Shown here piece by piece: positions 7,680-17,400 of a DNA stretch of 28,840 nt. Numbering within the stretch: the stretch's first letter is position 1; each line of letters starts with the position of its first letter. Origin of the DNA: JAAZHN01 sp964605575 (GTDB lineage: Bacteria > Bacillota_I > Bacilli_A > RF39 > UBA660); NCBI GenBank assembly GCA_964605575.1, contig CAZSDG010000006.1, positions 1 through 28,840 of the forward strand, written 5' to 3'. The position numbers and the translations under genes were made by a program. The notes under the pieces were generated by a model that did no database searches, was not told the origin of the DNA, and saw only the letters and a list, made by a program, of their open reading frames with translations.

Positions 7680-10013
7680 ATGTCATTAAATAAAGATATG
7701 AGAATCAGATTAGTTGAATATTTTGAGAAATTAGAAAGACCAACAAGAATGGGGAAATTACTTAAAGTATTCAAAATAAAAGAATATCAAAAACAAGGTT
7801 TTATCGATTTAGTTAATCAATTAGCTAAAGAAAATGTAATTAAACTTAGTAATGGATCAATTATTCCATTTTCTTGTACAGTTAAAAATAATGAAAAAGA
7901 ATTATCAGAAGCAATGGTGATTGAGTATTTTGCTAGCAGAAAAAAACCGGTAACTCCAAGGATGATTATCAAAGACTTGGAGTTTTCTTGTGATAATAAT
8001 TATGAAAAATTAGAAGCTATTTTAAAACAATTAGAAGTTAAGGGAATATTACTAAAAAGTCGTGATTCATATACTATTCTTAATGAAAATTCTTCATTGA
8101 AAGTCGGGGCGATTAAGATGCCGAAGACTGGAAATGGTTTTGTTGGTAGTATCACTATTGATGAATCTCGTTTAAATGGTTGCTTGCCTGGTGATTGTGT
8201 TTTAATTGATACAGTTAAAAATGGTTCAACGTGGTATGGAGAAGTAATAAGAGTAATTGAAAGAAACAAGTATCCCTCACCTTTTGTTTTAAGAAATGGT
8301 TCTTTAGTTCCCTATGGTTTTAGCTTTAATCGAAAAATTAATTTTAAATTAGATGATTTAAAAGGGATTAGTGATGGGGATCGTCTAGCCCTACACCTAG
8401 TTGAAAACCCTGGTGATAATACATTTAATATTAGTGAATATTCTTTGATTGCTAAAAAGGACGCGCCAGACATTGAAATTAAAACAATCGCGGTTAAATA
8501 TGGTTACATTACTGATTTTAATCAAGAAGAATTAGAACAATTAAGAATGGTTATTGCTAATGCGGATAACTATGATTTAAGTAACCGAGTTGATTATCGT
8601 AATGAAACTTCAATAACAATTGATAGTATTACCGCGAATGATATGGATGATGCGATTGGATTCCAGATTTTACCAAATGGAAATAAACAATTAAGAGTTC
8701 ATATTGCTGATGTTGCTCATCATATAAAAAAAGATTCACCACTTCATAAAAGAGCATTAAATAATGGCTTTACTGCTTATCTTAGAAGTGCAACTTTTCA
8801 CTTATTTCCTGAAGAAATTGCGAATGGGATTTGTTCATTAAATGAAAAATGTGATCGCTTAACAAGAAGTTATGTAATTGAGTATGACGCTGATGGTAAT
8901 GTTGTAAATTTTGATACTCATTTATCAATAATTAACTCAAAGATGAAAATGACTTATGAAGATGTTAATGAAATTTTAGAAAATGGGGGTTTGGTCCCTG
9001 GTTATGAACCATATATTGAATTATTAAATAATCTACATCAGTTATATCTTCAATTAGAAAATAAAAGAATTGAAAGAGGATTCCTAAATTTTGCTAGTAG
9101 CGATATTGAAATTGAAATTGACCAAGAAAATAAAGGAAAATCTTTTGTGACAAGAGAAGAAAGAACTGCCGAAAAAATGATTGAAAACTTTATGGTTCAA
9201 GCAAATGAACAAACCGCAATTTATCTTCATCACTTAGGAATTCCAACAATTAATCGAATTCATGAAGCACCCGATGAACAAAAAATTAAAAGTGCTGTCC
9301 ATTTGGTTAATACCCTTGGTTATAAAACAAGACACTTAAGAAATGTTGATAATCCTAAGTCTTTACAATTTATTTTAAAACAGTTAGCAAACGAAAAAGA
9401 ATTTCCAATTCTTTCTTTACTACTACTGAAAAATTTAAAAAAAGCTGTTTATTCAACCGATGAAGTTGGACATTATGGTTTAGCTCTTGATTATTACTTA
9501 CATGCAACCGCGCCAATTAGAAGAGTTGTTGATTTAGAATTACAATACTTATTAAATAGTTTAGAAACAGACTTTGATTATTCATGTGAATCTTTAGTTA
9601 GCTTAGAAAAGTATTTGCAACAAGTAGCTCATCATGTAACAAGCAGAGAAGTTTGTTCAGACTGCGCTGAAAGAGAAGTTGTCGCGATGGAAATGGCAGC
9701 AGAAATGGAAAAGCACTTAGGTGAATACCGAAATGGAATTGTCGTTGATATTAGTGGATCGGGGATAATGGTTAGAACAACTGATAATATTCTTGGCCGC
9801 GTTAAATTTGAACAAGTTTGTGGAGGTAAATACAAACTTGATCGGGAAACAAAAACATTATCGTGCAAAAAATTAAATGATACGATTAGAATTGGTACCT
9901 ATGTTAGAGTTAAAGTACTAAGTGCATCCAAAGAAAATAGAACAATTGATTTTGCAATTAAAGAAAGAACTGATAAAGCTAAAACCAAAAAATTAGATTC
10001 AAGACAAAAATAA
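7680..10013 (+). CDS. rnr: Ribonuclease R
   Basis: A 777-residue protein of the RNase II/R exoribonuclease family, which degrades structured RNA 3' to 5' and takes part in rRNA and tmRNA-linked mRNA decay. The start is ATG at 7680, six bases after TTAGGGGGA; upstream ATGs from 7641 lie within an inverted repeat and lack a binding site. In order: an N-terminal winged-helix region, cold-shock-like domains (from about residue 130), the RNB catalytic domain with ITIDSITANDMDDAI holding the metal-binding aspartates, GFLNFASSDIEIEI, the YLHATAPIRRVVDL motif, a C-terminal S1 domain (HLGEYRNGIVVDISGSGIMV) and a lysine-rich tail. Length and domain order match RNase R rather than RNase II. In many Firmicutes it sits beside smpB and ssrA; here ssrA is about 12.5 kb away and smpB is not in the window. 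Confidence 0.95.
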   Translation: MSLNKDMRIRLVEYFEKLERPTRMGKLLKVFKIKEYQKQGFIDLVNQLAKENVIKLSNGSIIPFSCTVKNNEKELSEAMVIEYFASRKKPVTPRMIIKDLEFSCDNNYEKLEAILKQLEVKGILLKSRDSYTILNENSSLKVGAIKMPKTGNGFVGSITIDESRLNGCLPGDCVLIDTVKNGSTWYGEVIRVIERNKYPSPFVLRNGSLVPYGFSFNRKINFKLDDLKGISDGDRLALHLVENPGDNTFNISEYSLIAKKDAPDIEIKTIAVKYGYITDFNQEELEQLRMVIANADNYDLSNRVDYRNETSITIDSITANDMDDAIGFQILPNGNKQLRVHIADVAHHIKKDSPLHKRALNNGFTAYLRSATFHLFPEEIANGICSLNEKCDRLTRSYVIEYDADGNVVNFDTHLSIINSKMKMTYEDVNEILENGGLVPGYEPYIELLNNLHQLYLQLENKRIERGFLNFASSDIEIEIDQENKGKSFVTREERTAEKMIENFMVQANEQTAIYLHHLGIPTINRIHEAPDEQKIKSAVHLVNTLGYKTRHLRNVDNPKSLQFILKQLANEKEFPILSLLLLKNLKKAVYSTDEVGHYGLALDYYLHATAPIRRVVDLELQYLLNSLETDFDYSCESLVSLEKYLQQVAHHVTSREVCSDCAEREVVAMEMAAEMEKHLGEYRNGIVVDISGSGIMVRTTDNILGRVKFEQVCGGKYKLDRETKTLSCKKLNDTIRIGTYVRVKVLSASKENRTIDFAIKERTDKAKTKKLDSRQK

Positions 10014-10033
10014 AAGAGAATAAATTCTCTTTT
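10012..10033 (+). terminator. Bidirectional intrinsic terminator between rnr and the convergent gene
   Basis: AAAAGAGAA, loop TAAA, TTCTCTTTT forms a 9-bp stem. It is followed by further T on the plus strand and by TTTTATTTTTG when read on the minus strand. It overlaps the rnr stop codon and abuts the stop of the convergent gene at 10034, so it can serve both. Confidence 0.8.
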
Positions 10034-10441
10034 TTAGTCTTTTAGTATATATACTTTATCTGCATCCCCTTGCATTGGATCAGATTCTCTCAAACCATTT
10101 GAATAGAAAACAATTGCTAAGTTACCAACTTCTAAATCTTTGGAAGTTGTTGGTTCATCAATTAATTGAAAAACCGTTTTTTCATTATAAGAAAATATTA
10201 TTTTCCCACCACCTTCGATTATAAATGTTCCCTTTCCATTTTTATCATTAACTTCTAAAATTACACCAGTAACTTTTTGTTCGTTTTCTTGATTAGTTGA
10301 GCTAGGAATATCACTTGGTTTATCTTTATTATCTTGCTTATTGTTCATATTAAGAACAACTAAAAGAATAGTGACTAACACGCCAACAACCAATAATATG
10401 CTTAAATATTTATTTTGTTGATCTTTTTTATTTTTTTTCAT
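10034..10441 (-). CDS. Small membrane-anchored extracytoplasmic protein
   Basis: A 135-residue protein: basic N-terminus (MKKNKKDQQNK), one membrane segment (YLSILLVVGVLVTILLVVLN), a hydrophilic Ser/Pro/Asn/Gln-rich linker (about residues 33-55), and a compact domain beginning KVTGVILEVNDKNGKGTFII and ending in DADKVYILKD. The final domain looks beta-rich and could be an OB-like fold, but I do not recognise a family. The start has a strong AGAGGTGAAGAA site. It is last in a three-gene unit with the Nudix hydrolase (11 nt gap) and acetyltransferase genes and ends at the shared terminator. Confidence 0.8.
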   Translation of the reverse strand: MKKNKKDQQNKYLSILLVVGVLVTILLVVLNMNNKQDNKDKPSDIPSSTNQENEQKVTGVILEVNDKNGKGTFIIEGGGKIIFSYNEKTVFQLIDEPTTSKDLEVGNLAIVFYSNGLRESDPMQGDADKVYILKD

Positions 10442-10452
10442 TTCTTCACCTC

Positions 10453-10854
10453 TTATATATTAAAATTATTATAATCATTTAGAAATTGTTTAAACATATC
10501 CTTCAAATCAGTAAAGGCAAACATATTAATTGCTTCATCTAATTTAAAATATTTTGCCGCGGCTACTTCAGCATCTTGAATAATTATTTTATGACTTTTT
10601 GGTTTAGCAATAAAATAAACAACTTCCTTCATATAATCTTCTTTACTTTGATATGTAATTACATACCTATTATCACTAATAATCTCAACATCAATATTTG
10701 TTTCTTCTTTTGTTTCTCTAACAGCTGTTTCCTGTTCACTTTCTCCTTTTTCAACGTGGCCCTTTGGTAGCAACCAATTACCAGCTTCATTTTTTATCAA
10801 AAGTACTTTATCATCTTTAACAACTATACAACCACACGACTTTTCCTGTTTCAT
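10453..10854 (-). CDS. Nudix hydrolase
   Basis: A 133-residue MutT/Nudix protein. The Nudix box at residues 32-54 (GHVEKGESEQETAVRETKEE, then TNI) matches GX5EX7REUXEEXGU except that the usual Gly near the end is Asn; all catalytic glutamates and the arginine are present. The leading GCIVVKDDKVLLIKNEAGNW resembles the diadenosine tetraphosphate hydrolase subgroup, which clears Ap4A, so that is the best guess at substrate. Its ATG overlaps the TGA stop of the upstream acetyltransferase gene (ATGA), implying coupled translation. Confidence 0.9.
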   Translation of the reverse strand: MKQEKSCGCIVVKDDKVLLIKNEAGNWLLPKGHVEKGESEQETAVRETKEETNIDVEIISDNRYVITYQSKEDYMKEVVYFIAKPKSHKIIIQDAEVAAAKYFKLDEAINMFAFTDLKDMFKQFLNDYNNFNI

Positions 10855-11306
10855 AAAATAATTCTCATTCCTTTCTTTATTTCTTTAAAACCATATTTTT
10901 TATAAGCATCTACAGCATCAATATTATAACACATTACATCTACATCTATTATAGAAATATTTCTTTTCTTAGACCATTTTATAGCCTCTTTAAATAATAA
11001 ATAACCTATCCCTTGATTACGATATGTTTCTAAAACAAACATAGCTTCAATAAAAGCTTCTTTACTAATAAATATTTCATCTAATTGCTTTTCATAAATA
11101 TAAATAAAACCGATTAATTCCGAGTCATTTTCCGCGACTAAAATAAGCGATTTCGGATCAGCAATTATTTCTTGATAATTACCATGAATAGATATATTAT
11201 CAATGATATTATTAGAAAATCTTTTTTCAAATAATATTAACTTTGTAAATAATTCATCTAATTTTAATGAATCTGCTAATTTTAATTTTCTAACTTTTAT
11301 TTTCAA
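10851..11306 (-). CDS. GNAT-family N-acetyltransferase
   Basis: About 151 residues. GNAT motif A is clear: FVLETYRNQGIGYLLFKEAI with the acetyl-CoA pyrophosphate-binding RNQGIG. Strand beta-4 (LILVAENDSELIGFIYIYE) precedes it, and the closing VDVMCYNIDAVDAYKKYGFK, then EIKKGM, is typical of the family. I choose TTG at 11306 because GGAGGAAAAA lies directly upstream; a longer frame from TTG 11318 would place the ribosome binding site inside the gene. The substrate is unknown. A TGTTATAAT promoter lies just upstream, back to back with that of the sigma factor gene. Confidence 0.9.
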   Translation of the reverse strand: MKIKVRKLKLADSLKLDELFTKLILFEKRFSNNIIDNISIHGNYQEIIADPKSLILVAENDSELIGFIYIYEKQLDEIFISKEAFIEAMFVLETYRNQGIGYLLFKEAIKWSKKRNISIIDVDVMCYNIDAVDAYKKYGFKEIKKGMRIIL

Positions 11307-11322
11307 TTTTTCCTCCAAACAA

Positions 11323-11331
11323 ATTATAACA
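11323..11331 (-). promoter_or_regulatory. Extended -10 promoter for the acetyltransferase unit
   Basis: The minus strand reads TGTTATAAT, 17 nt before the TTG start at 11306. It forms one arm of an inverted repeat with the divergent promoter at 11344-11352. Confidence 0.6.
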
Positions 11332-11343
11332 TGTATTACAATA

Positions 11344-11352
11344 TGTTATACT
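11344..11352 (+). promoter_or_regulatory. Extended -10 promoter for the sigma factor gene
   Basis: TGTTATACT lies 25 nt before ATG 11378. TATAACAT (11325-11332) and ATGTTATA (11343-11350) are exact inverted repeats 10 nt apart, so the two -10 boxes face away from each other in a very compact divergent promoter. Confidence 0.6.
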
Positions 11353-11377
11353 AAAATAAATTTAGGGAGGTTTGTTT

Positions 11378-12499
11378 ATGCCAGAAGATTTAGATGAATT
11401 ATTTGTTGGTAGTTCAGAAGAAATGTTTATCCAAGAGATACTTAAGTACCCTTTACTTAGTCCCGAAGAAGAAAAAGAACTATTTATTAAATATAAAAAT
11501 GGTGATGAAAGTGTTGTCGAAGAACTAATTTTAAGAAACCTAAGATTAGTTGTTTATGTTGCTTATAAAACTCCTAAATATGGAATAGATATTGCTGATA
11601 AAATTCAAGAAGGAACGATTGGTTTAAAAAAAGCCATTGAAAAATTTGATGTTGATCTTGGTCATAAATTTTCTACTTATGCAACATGGTGGATCTATCA
11701 AGAAATTTATCGAGCAATAAAAAGAAACAAATACTTATTTAGTCTTTCAATTAATATGGAAGAAAAATTAGTAAGATATCGAATTGCGATTAATCAGTTA
11801 AGTAAATTATATGGTCGTGAGCCTTCTAACCAAGAAATTGCTCATAAATTAAATGTTTCTTTAAAAGAAGTAGATGAATATGAGTTGTTAAACCAAGCTG
11901 AATTAAGTTTAAATACTCCAATTGCTGATAGTTTGGCAGAATATGGTGAATTTATTATTGATAAAAGCCAAGATGTTGAAAATATTGCTCTAAATAATGT
12001 CTCTAAGCAAAATATGATTAATGTTATTGAATCATTAAAAGTTTCTAAATTTGCTAAATTAGCTTTATATTTAAGATATGGTTTTTATAATGAAAAGACT
12101 TATAAAATGCAAGAAATTGCTGATTTTTTAGGCATTTCTAAACAAAGGGTTGAACAAATGCTTAAAAGTACTCAATTAATATTAAGTAAACACCCTTATT
12201 TTTATCAAGAACAGATAGTTTTTGAACTTGAAGAAAAAAAGTTAACAAACAAACTTAATTTCTTAGATTTTTTTAGTAATCTGAATATCGAAACAATTAT
12301 GAATGCTTTACCAGAATTATCCGAACTTGAATTAAGTATTATTCATCATTACTTTGGTAATGATTTAAGGCAAGAAATGCCAGTTAATTATTATGAATTA
12401 AATTATGATATTGGCCTGGTTATTAAAAAGATTAAAAAAATAATATACAATCAAAGAAAAACAAGAGTTAAAACCCTTGTTAATAATTCTAATAAATAA
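11378..12499 (+). CDS. Sigma-70 family RNA polymerase sigma factor with extra C-terminal domain
   Basis: A 373-residue protein. Region 1.2/2 includes SPEEEKELFIKYKNGDESVV and NLRLVVYVA; region 2.3-2.4 is KFSTYATWWIYQEIYRAI (97-114), preceded by QEGTIGLKKAIEKFD. Region 3 follows (GREPSNQEIAHKLNVSLKEV), then region 4.2 with a helix-turn-helix (KMQEIADFLGISKQRVEQML, from residue 243). Region 1.1 is absent. Compared with the primary factor signature WWIRQAITRAI, the Gln is kept but Thr is replaced by Tyr, which suggests altered -10 recognition. About 100 residues follow region 4, including ALPELSELELSIIHHYFGND, which itself resembles the start of another region 4. The start is ATG 11378, seven bases after AGGGAGG. 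It looks like an alternative rather than the housekeeping factor. The 3' end overlaps the convergent phosphodiesterase gene by 11 bp. Confidence 0.9.
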   Translation: MPEDLDELFVGSSEEMFIQEILKYPLLSPEEEKELFIKYKNGDESVVEELILRNLRLVVYVAYKTPKYGIDIADKIQEGTIGLKKAIEKFDVDLGHKFSTYATWWIYQEIYRAIKRNKYLFSLSINMEEKLVRYRIAINQLSKLYGREPSNQEIAHKLNVSLKEVDEYELLNQAELSLNTPIADSLAEYGEFIIDKSQDVENIALNNVSKQNMINVIESLKVSKFAKLALYLRYGFYNEKTYKMQEIADFLGISKQRVEQMLKSTQLILSKHPYFYQEQIVFELEEKKLTNKLNFLDFFSNLNIETIMNALPELSELELSIIHHYFGNDLRQEMPVNYYELNYDIGLVIKKIKKIIYNQRKTRVKTLVNNSNK

Positions 12500-12989
12500 T
12501 GTTTCCCTCTAAGTCATAAATAATAAAGTTGTTATCATAAATCATATAAGAAGGTACTCCTTCTTTTGGTAATGATAATGAGCCAGGATTAAGATATAAG
12601 TTACCATCAATGTAACTTTTTTCAGCTCTATGAGTATGACCATAGATTAAAATATCGTCACTATAGAGACTAGTAATATCATCAGGCGCATGAATTAGTT
12701 TAAGTTTTTGATTATCAACTTCCATTTCATAATAATTATGAAGCGGAAAATCTAAATCATTTTCAGTAACAACATAATCACAGTTACCTTTAATATGAAT
12801 TATTTTATCAGCATTTTTATTAAAATAATCAATAATGAACTTCGGGTTAAATTCCCCATCTAAACTATCATATCTTTTAGCAAATGAGTCGCCTAATACA
12901 ACTAATTTATCACAAGTATCAATAATTGGGATGATTTTTTTTAGATTATCTATTAGTCCATGTAGATCAGAAATGAATATTATTTTCAC
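12489..12989 (-). CDS. YfcE/MJ0936-type metallophosphoesterase
   Basis: A 166-residue calcineurin-like phosphodiesterase. The metal ligands are readable: DLHG (Asp8, His10), LGDS (Asp34), KGNCD, LIHAPDD, YGHTHRA and LNPGSLSLP. The family hydrolyses phosphodiesters with Mn or Ni in the cytoplasm; the natural substrate is usually unknown. The start is GTG at 12989, overlapping the TAG stop of the dCMP deaminase gene (TAGTG) and preceded by GATGGGATACTA, so expression is probably coupled. It is the last gene of a six-gene minus-strand unit. Confidence 0.92.
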   Translation of the reverse strand: MKIIFISDLHGLIDNLKKIIPIIDTCDKLVVLGDSFAKRYDSLDGEFNPKFIIDYFNKNADKIIHIKGNCDYVVTENDLDFPLHNYYEMEVDNQKLKLIHAPDDITSLYSDDILIYGHTHRAEKSYIDGNLYLNPGSLSLPKEGVPSYMIYDNNFIIYDLEGNIIY

Positions 12990-13477
12990 TAGTATCCCAT
13001 CTTTCCTTCTACAGAAGAATCATTATCAATTAATGATTGGACAGTAATTACGCGATACTCATCTTTGTTATCGCGAACATATATATTTTTTAAACCAGCA
13101 TTGATTACCATTCTTTCACACATCGTACAATTACTAGCGTTTTCCACATATGATCCATCAGAGGCATTAAACCCAACTAGATATAAATCACCATCTAACA
13201 TATCCTTTCTAGAAGAACTTATAATCGCATTAGCTTCGGCATGAACGCTTCTACACATTTCATATCTTTCACCACGCGGAATGTTTAATTTTTCTCTAGT
13301 ACAATATCCTAAATCAATGCAATTCTCTCTTGCTCTGGGTGCTCCATTATAACCTGTGGAAATAACTTCATCGTTTTTAACGATTATTGCTCCCCATGTC
13401 CTCCTTAAACAAGTACTTCTTTTAGAGACTGTTTCAGCAATATCTAGGTAATAATTAATCTTATCTCTTCTTTTCAT
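12989..13477 (-). CDS. Deoxycytidylate (dCMP) deaminase
   Basis: A 162-residue zinc-dependent deaminase that converts dCMP to dUMP for dTTP synthesis. The catalytic motif is HAEANAI (His79, Glu81) and the zinc cysteines are Cys117 and Cys120 (NCTMCERMVINAG). The TGYNGAPRARENC region and the Cys-rich insert CIDLGYC are typical of the dCMP/ComEB family rather than of tRNA or cytidine deaminases. The start lies 17 nt inside the end of the upstream S66 peptidase gene, and the end overlaps the phosphodiesterase start. Together with guanylate kinase and the 5'-nucleotidase-like protein elsewhere in the window it forms part of nucleotide supply. Confidence 0.93.
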   Translation of the reverse strand: MKRRDKINYYLDIAETVSKRSTCLRRTWGAIIVKNDEVISTGYNGAPRARENCIDLGYCTREKLNIPRGERYEMCRSVHAEANAIISSSRKDMLDGDLYLVGFNASDGSYVENASNCTMCERMVINAGLKNIYVRDNKDEYRVITVQSLIDNDSSVEGKMGY

Positions 13478-14462
13478 TTGCTTTTTCCTTTCTAATAACT
13501 ATTTCGATCTTTTCTTTCTGAGCATTTATTTGACAAAATCCCCCAATTGGGAAAGTAAACATCGGTGTTGTATGACCAAAGTCAGCATTAATGATAATTG
13601 GCATGTTCTTTAACTCGGGTTTATTAACTAAAGCTAACCATTTTTCCTCGCTCATCTCTGACTCAATTTGAGCACGACCAAGAACTAAACCTTTAACTTG
13701 TTTAAATAGTTCTGTTTGCATTAACGAAACTAAATTACGATCAAATTCGCTTAAAAAATTTGATCCTGAAGCTCCATCATCCTCTAAAAATAAAATAATA
13801 TCATCATCTATTTTGGGAAAAAACTCTGTTCCTTGTAATAAATTTAATGTACAAAGATTACCACCAATAATTATTCCCTTGGCTTTACCAGGGTTAATTA
13901 CTTTCATCCCTTTATTTTTAATAAATTTACGCTCTTCTTGATTAAGATACCAAGCATCATCACTATATTCTTGAGAAGATTTTATTTTAATTTCTTTATC
14001 TTTAAATAATAAGTCTTTAAAATATTTAATTGTATATTCATTACCTAATTTCATCCCAAATGAAGAGTAATGCGGTCCATGGAAGGTTATCATCCCAGTC
14101 TTAGCATATATAGCCACTAAAAGAGCTGTAATGTCTGAATAACCACAAATTATCTTTGGATTATTTTTAATTAATTCATAATCAATACTTGGTAAAATTT
14201 GATTAAGATTATAACCACCTATTGCTGTCAAGATACATTTAACTTCCTTATCTTGAAAAGCATTATGTAAATCATCTACTCGGTTTTTAACTGACGCTGT
14301 TGTATAGTACTCTGTAGTTTTCATTACATTATTACCAAATGCAATATTTAAATTTAAAGATTTTAACGTTTCATTAGCAATATCACAAGTCTCTTCATTA
14401 AGAATTACCATGCTTCTTGAAGGGGCAATTACCCTTACTTGATCACTATCATTTAATTTCAT
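13461..14462 (-). CDS. S66 family LD-carboxypeptidase / MccF-like serine peptidase
   Basis: A 333-residue protein. The nucleophile elbow GYSDITAL contains Ser109; Glu227 (LFLEDDGASG) and His297 (NADFGHTTPMF) complete the Ser-Glu-His triad at spacings close to those of MccF. Other family signatures are VIAPSRS, LTAIGGYNLNQILPSIDY and GGNLCTLNLLQGTEF. Family members cleave the L-Lys-D-Ala bond of murein tetrapeptides in wall recycling (LdcA) or inactivate microcin C (MccF); the sequence alone does not decide, though the length and HGPHYSSFGM region look MccF-like. No signal peptide is seen, so it acts in the cytoplasm. It lies 11 nt downstream of the YfhO-LtaS gene. Confidence 0.92.
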   Translation of the reverse strand: MKLNDSDQVRVIAPSRSMVILNEETCDIANETLKSLNLNIAFGNNVMKTTEYYTTASVKNRVDDLHNAFQDKEVKCILTAIGGYNLNQILPSIDYELIKNNPKIICGYSDITALLVAIYAKTGMITFHGPHYSSFGMKLGNEYTIKYFKDLLFKDKEIKIKSSQEYSDDAWYLNQEERKFIKNKGMKVINPGKAKGIIIGGNLCTLNLLQGTEFFPKIDDDIILFLEDDGASGSNFLSEFDRNLVSLMQTELFKQVKGLVLGRAQIESEMSEEKWLALVNKPELKNMPIIINADFGHTTPMFTFPIGGFCQINAQKEKIEIVIRKEKANEKKR

Positions 14463-14473
14463 TTTCTTCTCCT

Positions 14474-17400
14474 TTATTTAACATTTTCTAGTTCAACTTT
14501 TTTCATCCTTTTAAAATAATTATATTTTAATATTAAGTCATTTTTCTTGATTAAGTAATAAACATAACTATTTTTTTCTTCAATTAAATCTAAATTATTA
14601 GTTTTACCAATTATTAGTTTTTCATCAGCATAATAGTATTTACCATCATACCATGAATAATCATTAAAGAAGGCTATACCCTTATAATTTTTAGCTAAAG
14701 CATCTGCTCCTGTATAGTAATTTGGATTAAAATCTACCCCCATTAAATTCAAGACTGTTGGTAATATATTTAATTGAGCAGTAACTTCTTTAATATTAAC
14801 TTTTTTTTGATTTTTACTCCAAATAAAGAATGGTGTTTTATTAATTAAATTCGTTTCTGTATTTTTATATTTATCAAGAGTTGTTTTATCAGCTAATGTA
14901 TATAAATAATGATCAGCATAGGCAACTATAATTGTTTTATCCTCCAAATTATTATCTTTTAAAGCTTGCATCAATAAACCAACCATATCATCGGTTTCTT
15001 TTGCCTGAATTTTGATACAATCTTCTTCCGATAAAGGATTATCTGGATCAATTTCTTTTTCTGATTTTTTTAAGATATAATTACACATCCCTTTATCTTG
15101 ATTAAATGGCATATGTAATGTATAAGTTATTAAGTAATTAATAAATTTCCCTTCACTTTTAAATTGTTTTTCATAAAATAGTTCATTATTAATTAACTCG
15201 GTATCTAAACGATAATCATCGTTATTGTACTCTCCTAAGTCTTTTAAACCATAATAATTTTCATAACCCCAAGTTAAATAGTTAATTTTCCGAGAATAAT
15301 ATTCTCCAGAATTCATATGGAATACATTGGCTTTATAACCTATATTATTAAATATTTTAGCCATTGAATCTGGGAAGTGATTTTTATTAAATGTATAAGC
15401 ATTTTGAGTATATGTAATTGGTGTTAAATAACCTGTATTAACTGCAAATTCTGAATTAAATGTTGAACCCCCACCATTGTAATAAGAATAATGATTAGTA
15501 AAATTAATTGAATTATTTAATAATGCATAGGTGTTAGGCATATTAGCTTTATTTAATACCCAGTTATCTATCCCTTCTAATTGTAAGAAAATAATGTTTT
15601 TATCTTTAAATCTTCCAGTATATTTGTTTTTAGGATTCAGTTTATATTCAGAAAAAATATTATCTAAAAATTCAACTTCTTTTTCATCGACTGTTTTCTT
15701 TTTCTTAATATATGTTACATAAAAATTACGATATGTATATTCATATAAACCACTGACACTTAAGCTTTTATTATTATCATTGAAGTTATCATAAATATTT
15801 CTTGGATTACGCCACGTATTCCAGGTGAGCTCAAGATTTGGTTGACCAAGAAAAGCGGGAATAATAAAATGCGCGATTAGAAAACTACTAAAAATGAAAA
15901 TCATCGGCTTATACTTAGTAACTTTTGGAAACTTAAGTTTTTTATAAGCATAAATAAATAACAAGATGTTTAATATTCCTAATAGATATATCCAAATATT
16001 TGCATTAACAAGAGTATCAATAAAATATTCACTACCTTCACTTGCTAAAGCTAATAAACTAAAATCAAAGAAACTTCCCGACATTGAATAATAAACATTA
16101 TTAATGAAATAAAATATCAATGATATAGAATAAAATAAAATATATAGCAGTTTGCCGTTGTTCTTTTTAACACAACTTGCAATACCGATAAATAAATATA
16201 CCCAGACGAATGTAAAAGCATTAGGAACAAAAGCATAAACATTAAAGAAATCTACTTTTGAACTTAATATCCTTGTAAATATATCTAGTAATATAAACGG
16301 AATACCAATTAAAATATAAAAACGAAGGTTAGATTTATGTAATAAATAATTATAAAACTTAATTAATAGATTTTTATATTTAGTTAATTGTTTTAATATT
16401 TTCTTTTTATTAGCAATTATCTTATTTTTGAACATTAATATTATTAAGGGAATTAAACTTAATAAAGAAATTATTTTTCCTAAACTATATAGAGGAGGTT
16501 CATAAGTTAAGATAAAATTATTAACTCCTGGTTCTACTTTAAAGCCGATGAATGCTTGATCAACTAAAACTATGTTTTGTTTTTTATTGTTAACAACTAA
16601 TTTAAATCCCTCTTTTTCATATGGAATTGTTGTTTTAATATAACCAGTTTCTTTTGTCTCGATTGTTCCCTTGTATTCATTTGTTTTACTTTTATTGTAC
16701 TCAACAGGAATAACTTTTTTATTTAAATCTGTAATCATCTTATAATCAATTGTATAAGCTTCAATATTTTCGATTATAAAGTCATCTTCACTAAACTTAA
16801 CTTTTAATTCAGTTAAAGGCTCATTACTTCCCAAAACATACTCAAATGTATAATTATTATTATGGTATTTCCAATTATTACAAGCTAAAGAATTTATTTG
16901 ACCATTGATTACTATTTCACTACTACAGCCATAACCTTTTTTTTCTTGGGCCATCTTAAATTTAATTATTAATATTTTATTTTTTAAATCATTATTTATT
17001 TTTAAGACTAATTCATTCTCTTTTTTAGCTTGAAGATGAATTTGTTTATCAATTAGTTCGTAACTTAAATTCTTTTTTAAGGTTTCTTCTAGTGATAAAT
17101 TAATCTTATTAACATTACTTTTATATGTATTAGGTAATTCTTCTGGTACGATAATATAGTTTAATAAAGCATCGAGATTATATGGATACTTTAATGTTGA
17201 AAATTCTTTTTCACTCATTAATAATTTTGAATAATAAATTGTTGGTAAAACTTCTTTATTTTCCAACAAGTGTAAATCACCATTATTTATTATCGTTTCA
17301 TAACCCAAATAATTTTGATTACTAGTAATAATATATTTAGTTCCTGTATATATATTAAATAATATATTACTTGTTTGAGTATAGGTAGCTTTATCTTTAT

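Noticed and set aside
7586..7774. Upstream extension of the 538-aa membrane protein gene
   Set aside because: It would overlap the RNase R start, has no ribosome binding site, and its residues do not look like a conserved N-terminus; ATG 7585 has GGAGAG upstream and a promoter fits.
12445..12485. Possible terminator at the end of the sigma factor gene (AACAAG ... CTTGTT)
   Set aside because: Only a 6-bp stem with a mismatch, no T-run on either strand, and it lies within the coding sequence.
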